Assembly: GCA_963556695.1 (NCBI GenBank)
Contig: CAUWAG010000018.1
Span: forward strand, 1,240,001-1,304,000
Direction of reading: 5' to 3'
Source: Anthostomella pinea
Lineage: Eukaryota > Ascomycota > Sordariomycetes > Xylariales > Xylariaceae
DNA: 64,000 bases
Part shown: positions 43,005 to 52,449 of the stretch, piece after piece
How positions within the stretch are numbered: position 1 is the stretch's first letter
Layout: each line of letters starts with the position of its first letter
Translations under genes and position numbers: made by a program
The notes under the pieces: generated by a model
Database searches by the model: none
Seen by the model: only the letters and a program-made list of their open reading frames with translations
Told to the model about the DNA's origin: nothing

Positions 43005-45483
43005 ATCATGGATCCTCTATCAAGAGAAGGCTGGCCACGCGCCAACTCACGGCAATGTGAGGTACATCATCCGGAAGATCCTACAGTCTGAGGGCAGGGC
43101 AGATCATTTAGGGGGCAAATACATGCAAAATTTCATCCGCAGGCACACAGAGATAAAGACCAAGATGGGCAGAAAACTGGATTACAAGCGTATCAACGCC
43201 GCCACGCCCGAGAACATCAATGGCTTCCATGATCTCTATAAGGAGTTTGCCTTTATCAAACCCGAGAACCAGGCAAATGTCGATAAGTACGGCATTATGC
43301 AGGGCTAGCAGTACATAAGCGCCCAATCCAAGTGCTTTTTGGACGGCTGACCGGGCCGATAATAGGTCTGATGGCCTTGTAATAGGTAGTTCTGGCTCAA
43401 AAGGGGCCAACGTCAAGTCTAAAGACGACCACACGTGGAATATAGTGATCAAATCGATCACTGCCACTGGGAAGAAGCTCCAACTGCTCGTTATTTTCAA
43501 GGCAAAGCCAATACAGACTCAGTGGTTTAAAGAGCAGCTCATTATTGAGCATCCCGCGATGGCAGAGTGGATAGTGACGTACTCCATTAACGGCTGGTCC
43601 TCGAACGAGATCGCGTTAGAGTGGCTTGAAAAAGCGAGTAAATAACGAGTACTATTCGTTAACTACGTGCTAATAAGCCTCAGGTGTATCTCCTTGATAC
43701 AGCTCCTGAAGATCCCGATGATTCTCGCCTCCTAATATTAGATTGCCATGGCAGCCATTGCTCGGATGAGTTTATATATCTTTGCTATATTAACAACGTA
43801 TATATGTGCTTTTTTCCAGCTCACACAGTAAGTTAGATGATCAGTTAGTAGTTATTTTGTTAATAGGGATAGTCTCATATCTTCCAGCCGCTGGATTTGA
43901 CAGTATTCTCTGTTATTAAAGCCGCCTACCGCCGCTTGATCAATCAGCTTGGCCAGCTCAACGATTCGGCCCCTATTGGCAAGATTAAGTTCCTTAGTTG
44001 TCTAACGAAAGATCGCGATGAAGCTATGCCGGCTATCGTGCGTTCGGGATGGCGTACTGCTGGGCTTTGGCCTGTAAATCGACGAAAAACGTTGACAAAC
44101 GAGCATATGGTGAAGGCGGCGGAGATCCAAGCAGCAGCAGCTGCTATAATGGACCCCGAGACCACCCACGAGGCCCTAGAAGCCCCTAAATCAGGGCAGG
44201 ACATAGCCCTGATGCTATCACCAGTTGCTGAGACCCCTGAGCAGCGAGCAGCAGTACGCTCGGTTGCAAAGTCGTACGATGAGATGGTGGTTGAGCTAGC
44301 CCTTGCAAAGGAGCTGCTGGAGGCAAAAGACGCCAAAATGGAGTGTCTACAGCCAAAAAAGCGCCGTAAGGCGTCTCAAGAAGAGCCTAATCAATGGCTA
44401 TAGAGAATTAGGGATGTTATTCAGGAGCAGATCAAGCAAACAGAGGCTGCGCGAGTCTTGATCAAACAGCGGGCCGAGAGACGATAAATTGTGGCCGAAT
44501 TGCAGGACCTATATACGAATGAATCAAAGAGACCACTCTCTGATGACTCTGTCTCGCCTGAATCATCAGATTCAGAAGAATTTGAGCCCTTAGAAGGTGT
44601 TGAGGATAAAGGGGTTGTTATTGATGAAGGGGACGAAAATGAGGATGAGGAGGATGAGGAGCCCATTTTGGTTCGATCTTCACGCCGCGCAATCCGCCAG
44701 CCTGCACGGTACCGCGACGAACATTACTATTGCTGAAAATTCTAAGAAAAGGCGATTCTTTTGCTGTTTTTATATTATCTAGAGCCTCAATCCAGATGGA
44801 GTTATGTGTGGGTGCAAGTGTGGTCTTTTGGTGTGAAAACTGTCGCACATCTAGGGCTGTCCCACATCTATACCCCCGCCGTTAGCTGACACTGGCAGCA
44901 GGTACAGGTGTGCCTTCTGGCAGGGGCCCAGAATACCATGTTACGATGACTAGTATTCTGGATGTTCTGCTTGCTGTCTAGAAGGATGGGAGCGTGTCCC
45001 ATCCGAAAGGTCACTTAAGTACTAGATACAGTGCAAACGGTACCTTGTCCCTTGGGCAACAATCCGGCCCACCAGCTGGATCCACACAGGTTTGATCAGA
45101 GCAATATCGGTTACACTCATAAGAGCATCCCACTGAGATGCTGTTGGCCATGCATCGTCACCTGGGAAAACCTTGCAGTCTCCCGGCCCAATCAAGGTGT
45201 AGTTGACGTATGCGGTCGTGTTCTCGGAGGCCACGTTGACGGAGTCGAAGGCGAACAGTGCAGCGTCGGTGTCGCTCAGATTCTGCAACTTTGAAGCAGT
45301 CAACTGACTCTCCTCGAAGGCGAGCAAAGGTACCCCTCCGGCGGTGGGAACGATGGTCACGCCGATAGAGGCGGTGGTAGTCCCAGAAGCACTGCTCGCA
45401 ATTGTCGAGGTTCCACGTTGCGCCGTGGCGGCCGTTACGTACACCGCTATCAGCAAATAATTCTTACACTTGAACTCAACCAT

Positions 45484-45878
45484 GGCGTAGCGAATTTTCA
45501 GCTGCTCGTTAAGACGCAGGTGAACGAGACCAAGAGCAAGATAAGAGCACTGTTGCAGTGGACCTGCATATCATAGGTCTGTAGTTTATATGCCCATGGG
45601 AGGTGGGCAATCAAAGTCGGCTAGGATCGCCACGGAATGATGTTCTTCCTCAACCCTGTCATTCACCTTTCAACCTTCAACAAGTTGGGATAACTTTCAC
45701 AAAAACTCCTGCCAGTCTCTTGCCACATCATTGACCTGTCACAATTCCTTTCCAAGAGTGATTCAATGCATGCTTATTCCATTTCGATATACCCAATCTA
45801 CATGATACCCGGCCCATTCAACACACAATATGCCTCCTTCACAGTAACTTATTTGAGCGTTGAACAAAGAAACATTTC
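45484..45878. other. Intergenic, oxidase promoter side
   Basis: Upstream of the oxidase pseudogene and downstream of the gene at 45.9 kb; no gene recognised. Confidence 0.5.
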
Positions 45879-47003
45879 TCATCTTCTCCTGTGTTTCCGC
45901 ATCTCGTCTCGAGCCAGGTGTTCCCGCAGACTCAAAATTGATGCCAGCTCTCGGGTATGTCTCGCGCGTCGCCTCGGAGCTGGCCTCGCAGGCTTCCGCA
46001 ATTTGGACGGTCTTCCGCGCTGAACCATCGCCATGACCTCCTGTATCCTTGCCCCAGTCAACCGCATCGGTCGACGCCTCTCCATGCCGTCAGCCGTGTT
46101 GCCGCCAAATGCACTACCGTACAGCACCGCAAACGGCAGATTGTCCGCATGGGGCACCTGCTGCAGTTGAGCTTCGTTCAGCTCCCACAAGTCTGCCAAA
46201 TCTGTTGCGTGCTTCTGGTGTGTCGCTATCCACTCCTTCTTCCACATCGCCTGGAGTTCGGATATCTTCATTTCGATGTAGTACCCGGGTGGTGCGGAGG
46301 GTCTGCGCCGTTGCAGTGTCTCGATAGTGAGTCTCGGTTCGTTTGATTTGTAGTTCTTGGACTCGTAAACCTCCAGCGTGTCCTCGTCCATGTCCAACAT
46401 GTAAAGCCTGCGCAAGTTAGCGGGAACCAATGAGTTCGGTCTCCTTTCTGGTCAAGCTTACCACCCGGGAGCATCTGAGTCAGTCAAGGTCAGCAAATAA
46501 AATCGTGAGAAGGTCATGTTGGTTTTCGTACGTACCGGTTCTCCGTCTTGCGGCTGTTCGTGGAATGGTGAAGATGTCCGTCGCGTTGGCTATCGTCTCA
46601 AGCTTGTCCACACCGTTCCGAAGCAGGCCGAAACGAGCGCGCTCTTGCTCAAGATCCTCCAGCAGCTCCTCGGCGTTCTCATATATCTCCAATTGCCGAG
46701 CGACATAGCTCTGGCTTTCCGACATCTTAAACTTGAGGAACGCCCTGAGCTCCTTGTCGTGCACTTCGTAGGTGTACTTGAGTCCATTTCTCAATCGAGC
46801 CAGGTTCGCAGGATTGCGCACCCATTCGAATAGCTCCAACCCATCCGTGGCAATGATGCCTCGACCGTGCGCTAGAAATCGGACGCAACTTCACGACGTG
46901 TCAGCTCGACGAGTTCGAAGCCTATGCAGCGACGCAGTAAGTCGGGATGAAGGGCTTACTGTTGTCCCCCGAACCTGATGTAAACGTGGTAATGTCCAGC
47001 CAT
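45879..47003 (-). CDS. Unknown multi-exon protein with a 13-nt micro-exon
   Basis: On the minus strand, MAGHYHVYIRFGGQ begins at 47003 with a GTAAGC donor. Coding resumes near 46886 as GRGIIATDGLELFEWVRNPANL and continues to the donor at 46535. A 13-nt micro-exon (46462-46474), bounded by CAG and GTAAGC, joins in frame to 46407-45879, giving RRTG-DAPG-WLYMLDMDEDTLEVYESKNY. The junction between the first exon and 46886 is not resolved in phase; an extra small exon is possible. The middle region is a charged coiled-coil-like helix (SYVARQLEIYENAEELLEDLEQERARF). The C-terminus is very basic (RGRPSKLRKPARPAPRRRAR), possibly nuclear. I recognise no family. Confidence 0.62.
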
Positions 47004-47386
47004 ATTGCCGTTACCGTTGGCTGATTTATCGCTATTGGCTCAAACCACTTCCAACTTGATGTTCTTCCTGCTAATAGGAATTCCATGTTCGAAAGGTAGA
47101 CCTTGCTTCGGGCACATCTGTGGTTCGAGACAAAGGGGGCAATGTAAACTGAGTCGGCGCACAATGGAAGCCTTCCTGCAAGCAGCGAGGAACTATATCC
47201 GGACACAAAGAACACTTTAATGCGAACAATTCAGATGTATGACCAAAATTCAAGCAATATAGATTATCAATTAAACGTATTAATGACATATATTTGGGTG
47301 AAAACAGGCTATGCGCCTGGAATCGTTACACTACTGTCTATGCGAAGTGAAGGAAGAAAAGGCAAGATGGCATTGGCACTTCTCAC
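47004..47386. other. Intergenic, no gene recognised
   Basis: Upstream of the micro-exon gene; short frames only. Confidence 0.5.
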
Positions 47387-47870
47387 TTAACTGGCAACTT
47401 CTGCTGCTGCAATAACCTTCTGTGCTGGCGCATACTCGGGGAAGATTGACTTCATCACTGTAACCCAGTCCTCTGCGATCCACGCATCCTGATTCAGTCT
47501 TTCTGCGATAACCACATTCTCCCAGTACGGCGGGAACCAGCCTGCGAACTCCCAGTCAGTGAAGACGGGAAGTCCGTCGCTTGCGCGGATGACAATACTC
47601 TTGGGCTGAATATCGCAGTTCGTGAACACTGGTGCATTAACCTGCTGGATGGCATCCGAGAGCTGCACCCGGAATTCCATCGAGAGCTGCCCCAGGAATG
47701 GTATATCATTGAAAGATGGACGTGGGGGCGGGGGAGTTTTCGGGAAATACGTCTTTGTCTTTGATGCAGCATTTCGGAGATCTGTCTTGGTTGCAAAGTT
47801 CCGTAAAACCCCAGATCTGGTATGGCCCTCAGGGAATCAAGTTGTCGTCGCGTACATGCCCCACCCACCA
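47387..47870 (-). pseudogene. C-terminal fragment of an aminoglycoside-phosphotransferase-like kinase
   Basis: The minus strand encodes VNAPVFTNCDIQPKSIVIR and GLPVFTDWEFAGWFPPYWE, the APH signature: the catalytic-loop HxDxxxxN appears as CDIQPKS, and DWEFAG is the metal-binding equivalent of DFG. A preceding SLRAIPDLGFYGTLQ segment (about 47800-47860) lies in another frame. The catalytic His and Asn of the loop are replaced (N-C-D-I-Q-P-K-S), the N-terminal ATP-binding lobe is missing, and a tandem repeat follows directly upstream. It is therefore a broken remnant of the common fungal APH family. Confidence 0.75.
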
Positions 47871-47932
47871 CTCGGCCGCCCCACCACTCGGCCACCCCAC
47901 CACTCGGCCACCCCACCACTCGGACGCCCAAC
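47862..47932. repeat. GC-rich minisatellite, ~17-bp unit, about four copies
   Basis: The unit CCCCACCACTCGGCCAC repeats in tandem with single-base variants. It marks the abrupt upstream end of the phosphotransferase fragment. Confidence 0.85.
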
Positions 47933-47939
47933 ATTAGTG

Positions 47940-48400
47940 GCACACGCGTAAACATCTACAACTCCACTTATACCGATATCAGTTAATGTCTGGTGTTTTT
48001 AGCTGCTAAGCGCATCATTCTGATCGTTTTTAGACGCTTAGTTATTATATTTATCTGGGTGGCGAGTCTGCCGATCGGAACGGGTCTTTGCAGGGGCTGT
48101 AATCTCTTTTTTTCCCGACAAATCCGGGCTGTTGAGTCGGGGACAGCAACAACACCCACAATGGGGCTGCTTGTATAATGGATATAAGAAGGAGGAGGGA
48201 GAGCCATTGGCAAAGCCACACAGTGAATTTGAAGGGTGTGTCACATAGAGATAATACAATATGTGTCTGAACTGATCGCTCAATTATATGTGTTATAAGA
48301 GAGGAGTGACTGTGCAGGAAGACAAAAGAAAGTAACAAAAAATGAACGGTGGCCTTCATATGCCACAGACCTGGCTGTACATGACATCAACCTTGCACTA
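47940..48400. other. Non-coding transition into AT-rich island 2
   Basis: No coding signal. The sequence has promoter-like TATA stretches and ends in a run of about 27 T at 48403-48429. The TG-start near 47987 and LTR-like composition suggest another retroelement remnant, but I found no matching end or target duplication. Confidence 0.4.
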
Positions 48401-48607
48401 AAAACCTTTTTTTTTTTTTTTTTTTTTTTCAACAACTGCTAGCTATACGGCCTTATAGCGATTTAAAGCTGCTTTTTACTAACTGCCAGTTTTTTAAAAT
48501 GCTTTTAAACCGTTTATTTAAGTTAGATATCTTTTTACGCTTTTAAGACGCATACGTTTTAGTTTTGTTTTTAAACCTTTGATTTTTTTGGATTTTTTAA
48601 TACCATT

Positions 48608-48849
48608 TGTGGGAGTCCGGGATTCAGATAGGATGCTTGTTGGTCTAAATCTTAGCTATAATTTCATAGGGGAGATTCCCACTTAAATGCAGCTGTGGGA
48701 ACCCTTTGATGCCCGGCTGCTTGTCACCAAACAACGGCTTTGTCAGGCAGCACCCAAATGGTCACCACAATGGATACTTTTACCCTCTTTCAGCCCTTTC
48801 ACCTGCTGCCAGCTGTAGCCCACACCTGACAGGCACCACAATTCTCACA
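48608..48849. repeat. Solo LTR (242 bp) with CCATT target duplication
   Basis: Begins TGTGGGAG and ends TTCTCACA (inverted ends). It is flanked by CCATT at 48603-48607 and CCATT at 48850-48854. Normal composition inside AT-rich flanks. Confidence 0.82.
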
Positions 48850-49089
48850 CCATTTTTATTAGTTGCTTTTTAAAAGTAGTAGCATCTTTATACAGCTCTA
48901 ATCGAGTAGTTAAGGACTTTTTTATATATATTAATAATTTACTAGCTATTTTCAAGCGTTTAAAGGTCTTTAAATTTGGATTTTTAACTTGTTTAGGTTT
49001 AAAAGTAGTGGTTTTATCCTTTTAATTTTTTAAGTGCGTTAATGCCCTTTTGCATCTAATAAGCCAGTTTTTAATAGTTTTAAAGCTGG

Positions 49090-49295
49090 TGTGACGGTGT
49101 ACAGCCGTATCTACCTGGATAGATGGATGGATCCTGAGTCATTAGGTCACGTGTAGATTAGATAATGAAGGAACGGGACCACTACTTAAAGTGTGTGCCG
49201 CGTACAATACCTTGCTGGCTTCACTTTCCTTCCTCACCTTGTTATTTTCGGAATATAACAATATATTCTTACACAACGCCGCAGGCATCGAGACA
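49090..49295 (+). repeat. Solo LTR, family A (206 bp) with GCTGG target duplication
   Basis: Begins TGTGACGG and ends GAGACA. It is flanked by GCTGG at 49085-49089 and GCTGG at 49296-49300. Homologous to the minus-strand copy at 18179-18373. Confidence 0.85.
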
Positions 49296-49559
49296 GCTGG
49301 TTTAATGATTGTTAATTGTTATTTTATTGTTTTACGATTTAACGTAGCATCTATAAAATCGGTTTTATTTATAAATGCAGTATAAATTAAGATATTTAAC
49401 TAAGCGACATATTTATGATAAGTAGCACCTATAAACTTAAGAGGGCCGTTATTAAATAGTTAAAGTTTATAAAAAGTATATAGTTATAAAAAAACTATGT
49501 ATTATTTAAAAAGCATATTATTATAAATTCATCTTATCATTAAAGTTAACTATATATTG

Positions 49560-50340
49560 ATCGATTTTAAGGGGAATAAAATAAAGAGAACTAAAAGACT
49601 TAATATTTGTAAAAGTATAGCTTCCTTGTCTGCTAAAAAATAAAAGTACCGCTTTAAATTCTTTATTTTCTCGTATCTAATTAGGTCAAAAGATGAAAAC
49701 ACCTTTTAGCTACTTTACAGCAATTACGTTATCTGTTTACTTATTATTAGTATATATATAATATAAAAAAGCGACCTGTTTAAACTGTTCAAGAGACTAT
49801 TACACCCAAAAATCTTTTCTTTTAAATGTAATGCCTGGTGTAAAGGCTTTGCCTGTGGCGGAAATGGCCTTAAAAAACAAGGTCTAGCCGTAGCTTTAAG
49901 CGCTCTTTAAAAAAGTCTTGTAGTTTAAACCCTTTTCAAATAAGACCATTAAGCTTTGAATGGATTAGATAATAATTAAAGGCAAGAAAAGATTATTTAA
50001 AGGCATTTTTGTATTAAAACCTGTTATAATACTACCTTTATTTACGTTGTAAAAATTTTTTTTTTAAATCTTATAAAAATTAAATTATTAATTAATAAAC
50101 TTTAACGTAAAGCCGTTAAATCAAGCGGCTTCTTATTTACAGCTAATTTTCATTTTAATTTTTAAATTACACTAAAGCTATCCATTTATTTAGTTCTTTT
50201 TAACGGTTTTAATAATGCTATGTAACTTTAAAGTAGCTTAAACAATGACTTTAACGGCGTTATATAATAAAGCAAACTTTAATAACTTTTAATAAAAAAC
50301 TATTAAGCTAGTCAGGTTTTTACTTTTAAATAGGGTTTTT
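49560..50340 (-). mobile_element. RIP-destroyed relic of a DDE transposon
   Basis: The stretch AATCTTTTCTTTTAAATGTAATGCCTGGTGTAAAGGC near 49809-49845, with the ~90 bp after it, lines up with the intact-family sequence near 34525-34625 (GATCTTTTCCTTTGAAAATTATGCCTGGTTTGAGAAC...). A later block matching GATGCCGCCCTTATC appears as a T-rich derivative near 50030. Most differences are C-to-T or G-to-A. Confidence 0.6.
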
Positions 50341-50400
50341 TTCCGGCTATTAAATCTCTTTTTTTAAGGTTTTGTTATTAATACGGTTTAATAACGTTTG

Positions 50401-50868
50401 TGTTAGATGTTGGATCCCAGATATGGTGCCCTTAGGTGCAGTACCCACTAGGGAGCTGTCAAGGGAACTGTGACGGCCTGCACAGACCTTCCCACATGAC
50501 AAGCGGATACTTCCCAATAGGGGAAGGATCTGACCAGAGGATCCCCTTAAAGGGGCAACCTCCCACTGTACCTATCTCTCTCTCTCTCCTCCTTTCCTCT
50601 CTAGTCTTGATATTCTCGTCAATACAGTAATAGCTGCTTGCTGCCGGCCATGTCCCAGCTCCCCAGTACGCTCGCCGTGACATAATATCAAGACTTTTCC
50701 ATACCAGATTAGAAGCCTTTTGATTCTATTGATTGTTCTGCTCTGCGTGCAGAGATTGATCATCTGTCTTCTTGGTGGGTCAGATGCCCTGTGTCTATCT
50801 GCCCCACTGGATATCTTCCGGTGTCTATCTCCGGCTCCCATTCAACACATTCGTGCTAGTATCTAACA
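50401..50868 (+). repeat. Composite LTR with inverted ends TGTTAGAT...ATCTAACA
   Basis: The first ~68 bp (TGTTAGATGTTGGATCCCAG...AAGGGAAC) match the start of the 3' LTR of the Copia element at 59.9 kb. 50469-50682 is a family-B LTR. The remaining part to ATCTAACA at 50868 matches the fragment at 20.9 kb. Flanks (GTTTG and GTAAG) do not form a clear target duplication. It sits exactly on the border between AT-rich island 2 and normal DNA. Confidence 0.7.
50469..50682 (+). repeat. LTR-like repeat, family B, inside the composite LTR
   Basis: Begins TGTGACGGCCTGCAC and ends GCCGTGACA; closely similar to the minus-strand copy at 18396-18607. It contains a CT-rich run (about 50573-50600). Confidence 0.7.
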
Positions 50869-51119
50869 GTAAGAAAGCCTGTCTGTCGATGTCTCAACCT
50901 TAGGGGCAGAGGTGTCACTACTGCATTGCCCCACTTAAAGACCTCAAAACCTCAACCCCTCATTCCCTCACCGCGTCGACTTTTCCTCCTAAGTATCTAC
51001 CACCGTATCCTGTTATACTAATACACCTTCAGAATCGCATCTCAAAGAAAATCGCCGCAGCATTGCGCGGCGAGCCGGCGTTCGCTCTCTTCTCGAGTCT
51101 ACCTCCGGAGCAACCAAAT

Positions 51120-52038
51120 ATGGCACGACGCGCTACCCGACAAAGTCGGACCAGCCTTGCACCCCTGGAGAACGGGCTGCTGGCCCCCCCGACGCCTGAC
51201 AGAGTCTGACCAGCAATACGACGCCGTAAACGGGGCGAGCAACCTTCTCTTCGAGTTCCAGCACCGTCTACTTGGTGTGTTTACGTTTGACATACCACTA
51301 GTCGTCGTCAACCACGAGGCCCGCAGCGTCGCCCTGGCCTGGGCTCGCGAGCAGGGCATCGAGGTACGCCACGGCGAAGACGGGCAGTACCCGGTCTTGG
51401 AGCGTCCCTTTGACCCATTGTGCGACGCACTGTACGTGCCGCACAACAAGTGGGACGAGTTCCTGGGCGAGCCTGTGTTACGGTATTACATAATACCTTC
51501 ACATATTTATGTACATATATACCACTAGCTTCCCCTCTCTCTTCCGACCTTGCCTCTTCTTCCTTAGATATCGTTGAATCTAGATATTTCATCCCATCAG
51601 CCCTGACCAGCGCAGCTGCAGGCCTGATTGTCACAGCTTGATGATCGAATATTCGAGCCAGATCTCCTGGACCAACATGTCAGTGTTGAACACAGCATCA
51701 CGCGTATCGCTATAACGCAGGCGCTGCTGAAGAGTGAGATGGACACTCTACCCGAGATATTCCAGTACTACTTCTCCACGAGAGCGCTTTTTATCGTCGT
51801 CGGTACGCCGCCGGACTCGGACCAGGACGTGCAGCGAGGGTGGGACTTCAAAAGCACGCAGGAAGGTGCGTTCTTATGGGATCCCGACCGTGCCGCCTTT
51901 GACTTTAAGGGTGGCGAGTACATCAGCGGCGCCCTGTACAAGCTTATGGATGAGGCAGCGCAGATGCTTTCTGGAGCGATGGCCGAATGGCAAGTTCGCA
52001 GCTTTGAGATTAGGCCTGTGATCGCTGCCACAGGATGA
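51120..52038 (+). CDS. Unknown protein, possibly frameshifted
   Basis: MARRATRQSRTSLAPLENG starts at 51120 but meets a stop after TPDRV. One base on, the neighbouring frame continues as SDQQYDAVNGASNLLFEFQHRLLGVFTFDIPLVVVNHEARSV to about 51486. A second block (about 51640-52038) encodes LDDRIFEPDLLDQHVSVEHSITRIAITQALLKSEMDTLPEIFQ and ends in EIRPVIAATG. The region between them (51487-51639) has GT/AG signals and a pyrimidine tract and is probably an intron. No family is recognised. The early shift could be a real one-base insertion, a missed intron or a sequence error. Confidence 0.5.
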
Positions 52039-52449
52039 ACCGATTGTGTCTTTTCTGTGGTTATTCTGGAGTAGCACGCTGTTGACCCTGTATCTGTGGT
52101 CTGCGTGGTGACTTCTGTGCCCGTCTTTCAAAGATCCCAGCCGAGGGGTCAGTAAAGATGCAATAGCTGAGCACGCGATATCTTGCTCTTCCCTACCCGA
52201 CACGTGCAGCTGTGAAAGTCGTGGTCATAAGGTCAGGGGTTAGGGGTTCAGGGTATGAGGGTGGATCGGTACAACCTCGGGAGAATGCATGGAAGCGCTC
52301 AACGTCGTCATTGACAGCGATACGGCTTATCTCCGTCGGCGGTCTTCTGGTCGCCACTCCCAAACTCCCTCACATATATTTCCATTCCTTGACCCCTTCG
52401 ATTTCTTAGACGATGACTTTCGTCGGGTCCCTGTCTCTTTTGGAAGACC
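52039..52449. other. Intergenic, promoter of DUF1992 gene
   Basis: No gene recognised; probable promoter and leader of the gene at 52450. Confidence 0.5.

Larger units (their letters stand above)
37523..44736 (+). pseudogene. DDE_1 transposase interrupted by a Copia element
   Basis: The N-terminal psq-type HTH (MPPSYIPEDLAEAIATMNDG, LRKVHQRWGVPKSTL) lies at 37523-37735. The coding sequence resumes at 43005 (ATCATGGATCC...), where WILYQEKAGHAPTH follows in frame. Later blocks are NVDKYGIMQG near 43290, INGWSSNEIALEWL near 43590-43630, LILDCHGSH near 43740, PLDLTVFSVIKAAYRR near 43890, a long coiled C-terminus and an acidic tail ending RAIRQPARYRD. Several stops lie after KYGIMQG. Inactive. 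Confidence 0.82.
37205..44882 (+). mobile_element. Second DDE transposon in the oxidase gene, carrying a nested Copia element
   Basis: Ends are ACGGCGGGGGCATAGATGTG (left) and the inverse complement of the right end (ACGGCGGGGGTATAGATGTG). TA duplications lie at 37203-37204 and 44883-44884. The inner part of the terminal repeat (ACAGTTTTCACACC) is also shared, with the right end carrying an extra short stretch. Without the Copia insert the element is about 2.4 kb. Its insertion point falls between the exon ending ...PAASVSY and the continuation FNGTSKHNETACAAL of the oxidase. Confidence 0.88.
33137..45483 (-). pseudogene. Berberine-bridge-type FAD oxidase split by two transposons
   Basis: Three separated pieces on the minus strand make one secreted FAD-linked oxidase. 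44885-45483 has a signal peptide, Asn-glycosylation sites and GDCKVFPGDDAWP, the conserved start of the FAD_binding_4 fold. 35547-37202 has [15 protein letters not shown], whose His is the usual FAD attachment site, then GGYIQGGGHSPLSSIYG, where the second attachment residue (Cys in bicovalent enzymes) is His/Ser. It continues with FWALRGGGGSTFGIVTSV and most of the substrate domain. 33137-33320 has YPKLLSLKKKYDP and VGSEFF...NGRLC, the BBE C-terminal motif. Besides the two DDE insertions (33323-35544 and 37205-44882), a Trp codon near 35968 reads TGA (FWDA-stop-NASF), and a one-base frame loss follows HNLKNL near 36765. The family oxidises alkaloids, carbohydrates and polyketides; this copy is dead. 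Confidence 0.85.
48430..50400. repeat. AT-rich, RIP-like island 2
   Basis: AT- and TpA-rich DNA without open frames, similar to the island at 15.75-18.2 kb. Two solo LTRs of normal composition sit inside it. Part of it (about 49560-50340) is a heavily mutated DDE transposon copy. Confidence 0.7.

Noticed and set aside
42864..43091. Plus-strand frame across the Copia LTR as the true transposase start
   Set aside because: The frame before 43005 is LTR sequence; the real N-terminus is at 37523, before the Copia insertion.
47862..47932. Short regular repeats as a possible CRISPR array
   Set aside because: Units are contiguous with no spacers; it is a minisatellite in a eukaryotic genome.
47987..48400. 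Possible further LTR starting TGTCTGGTG
   Set aside because: No matching CA end or target duplication was found.
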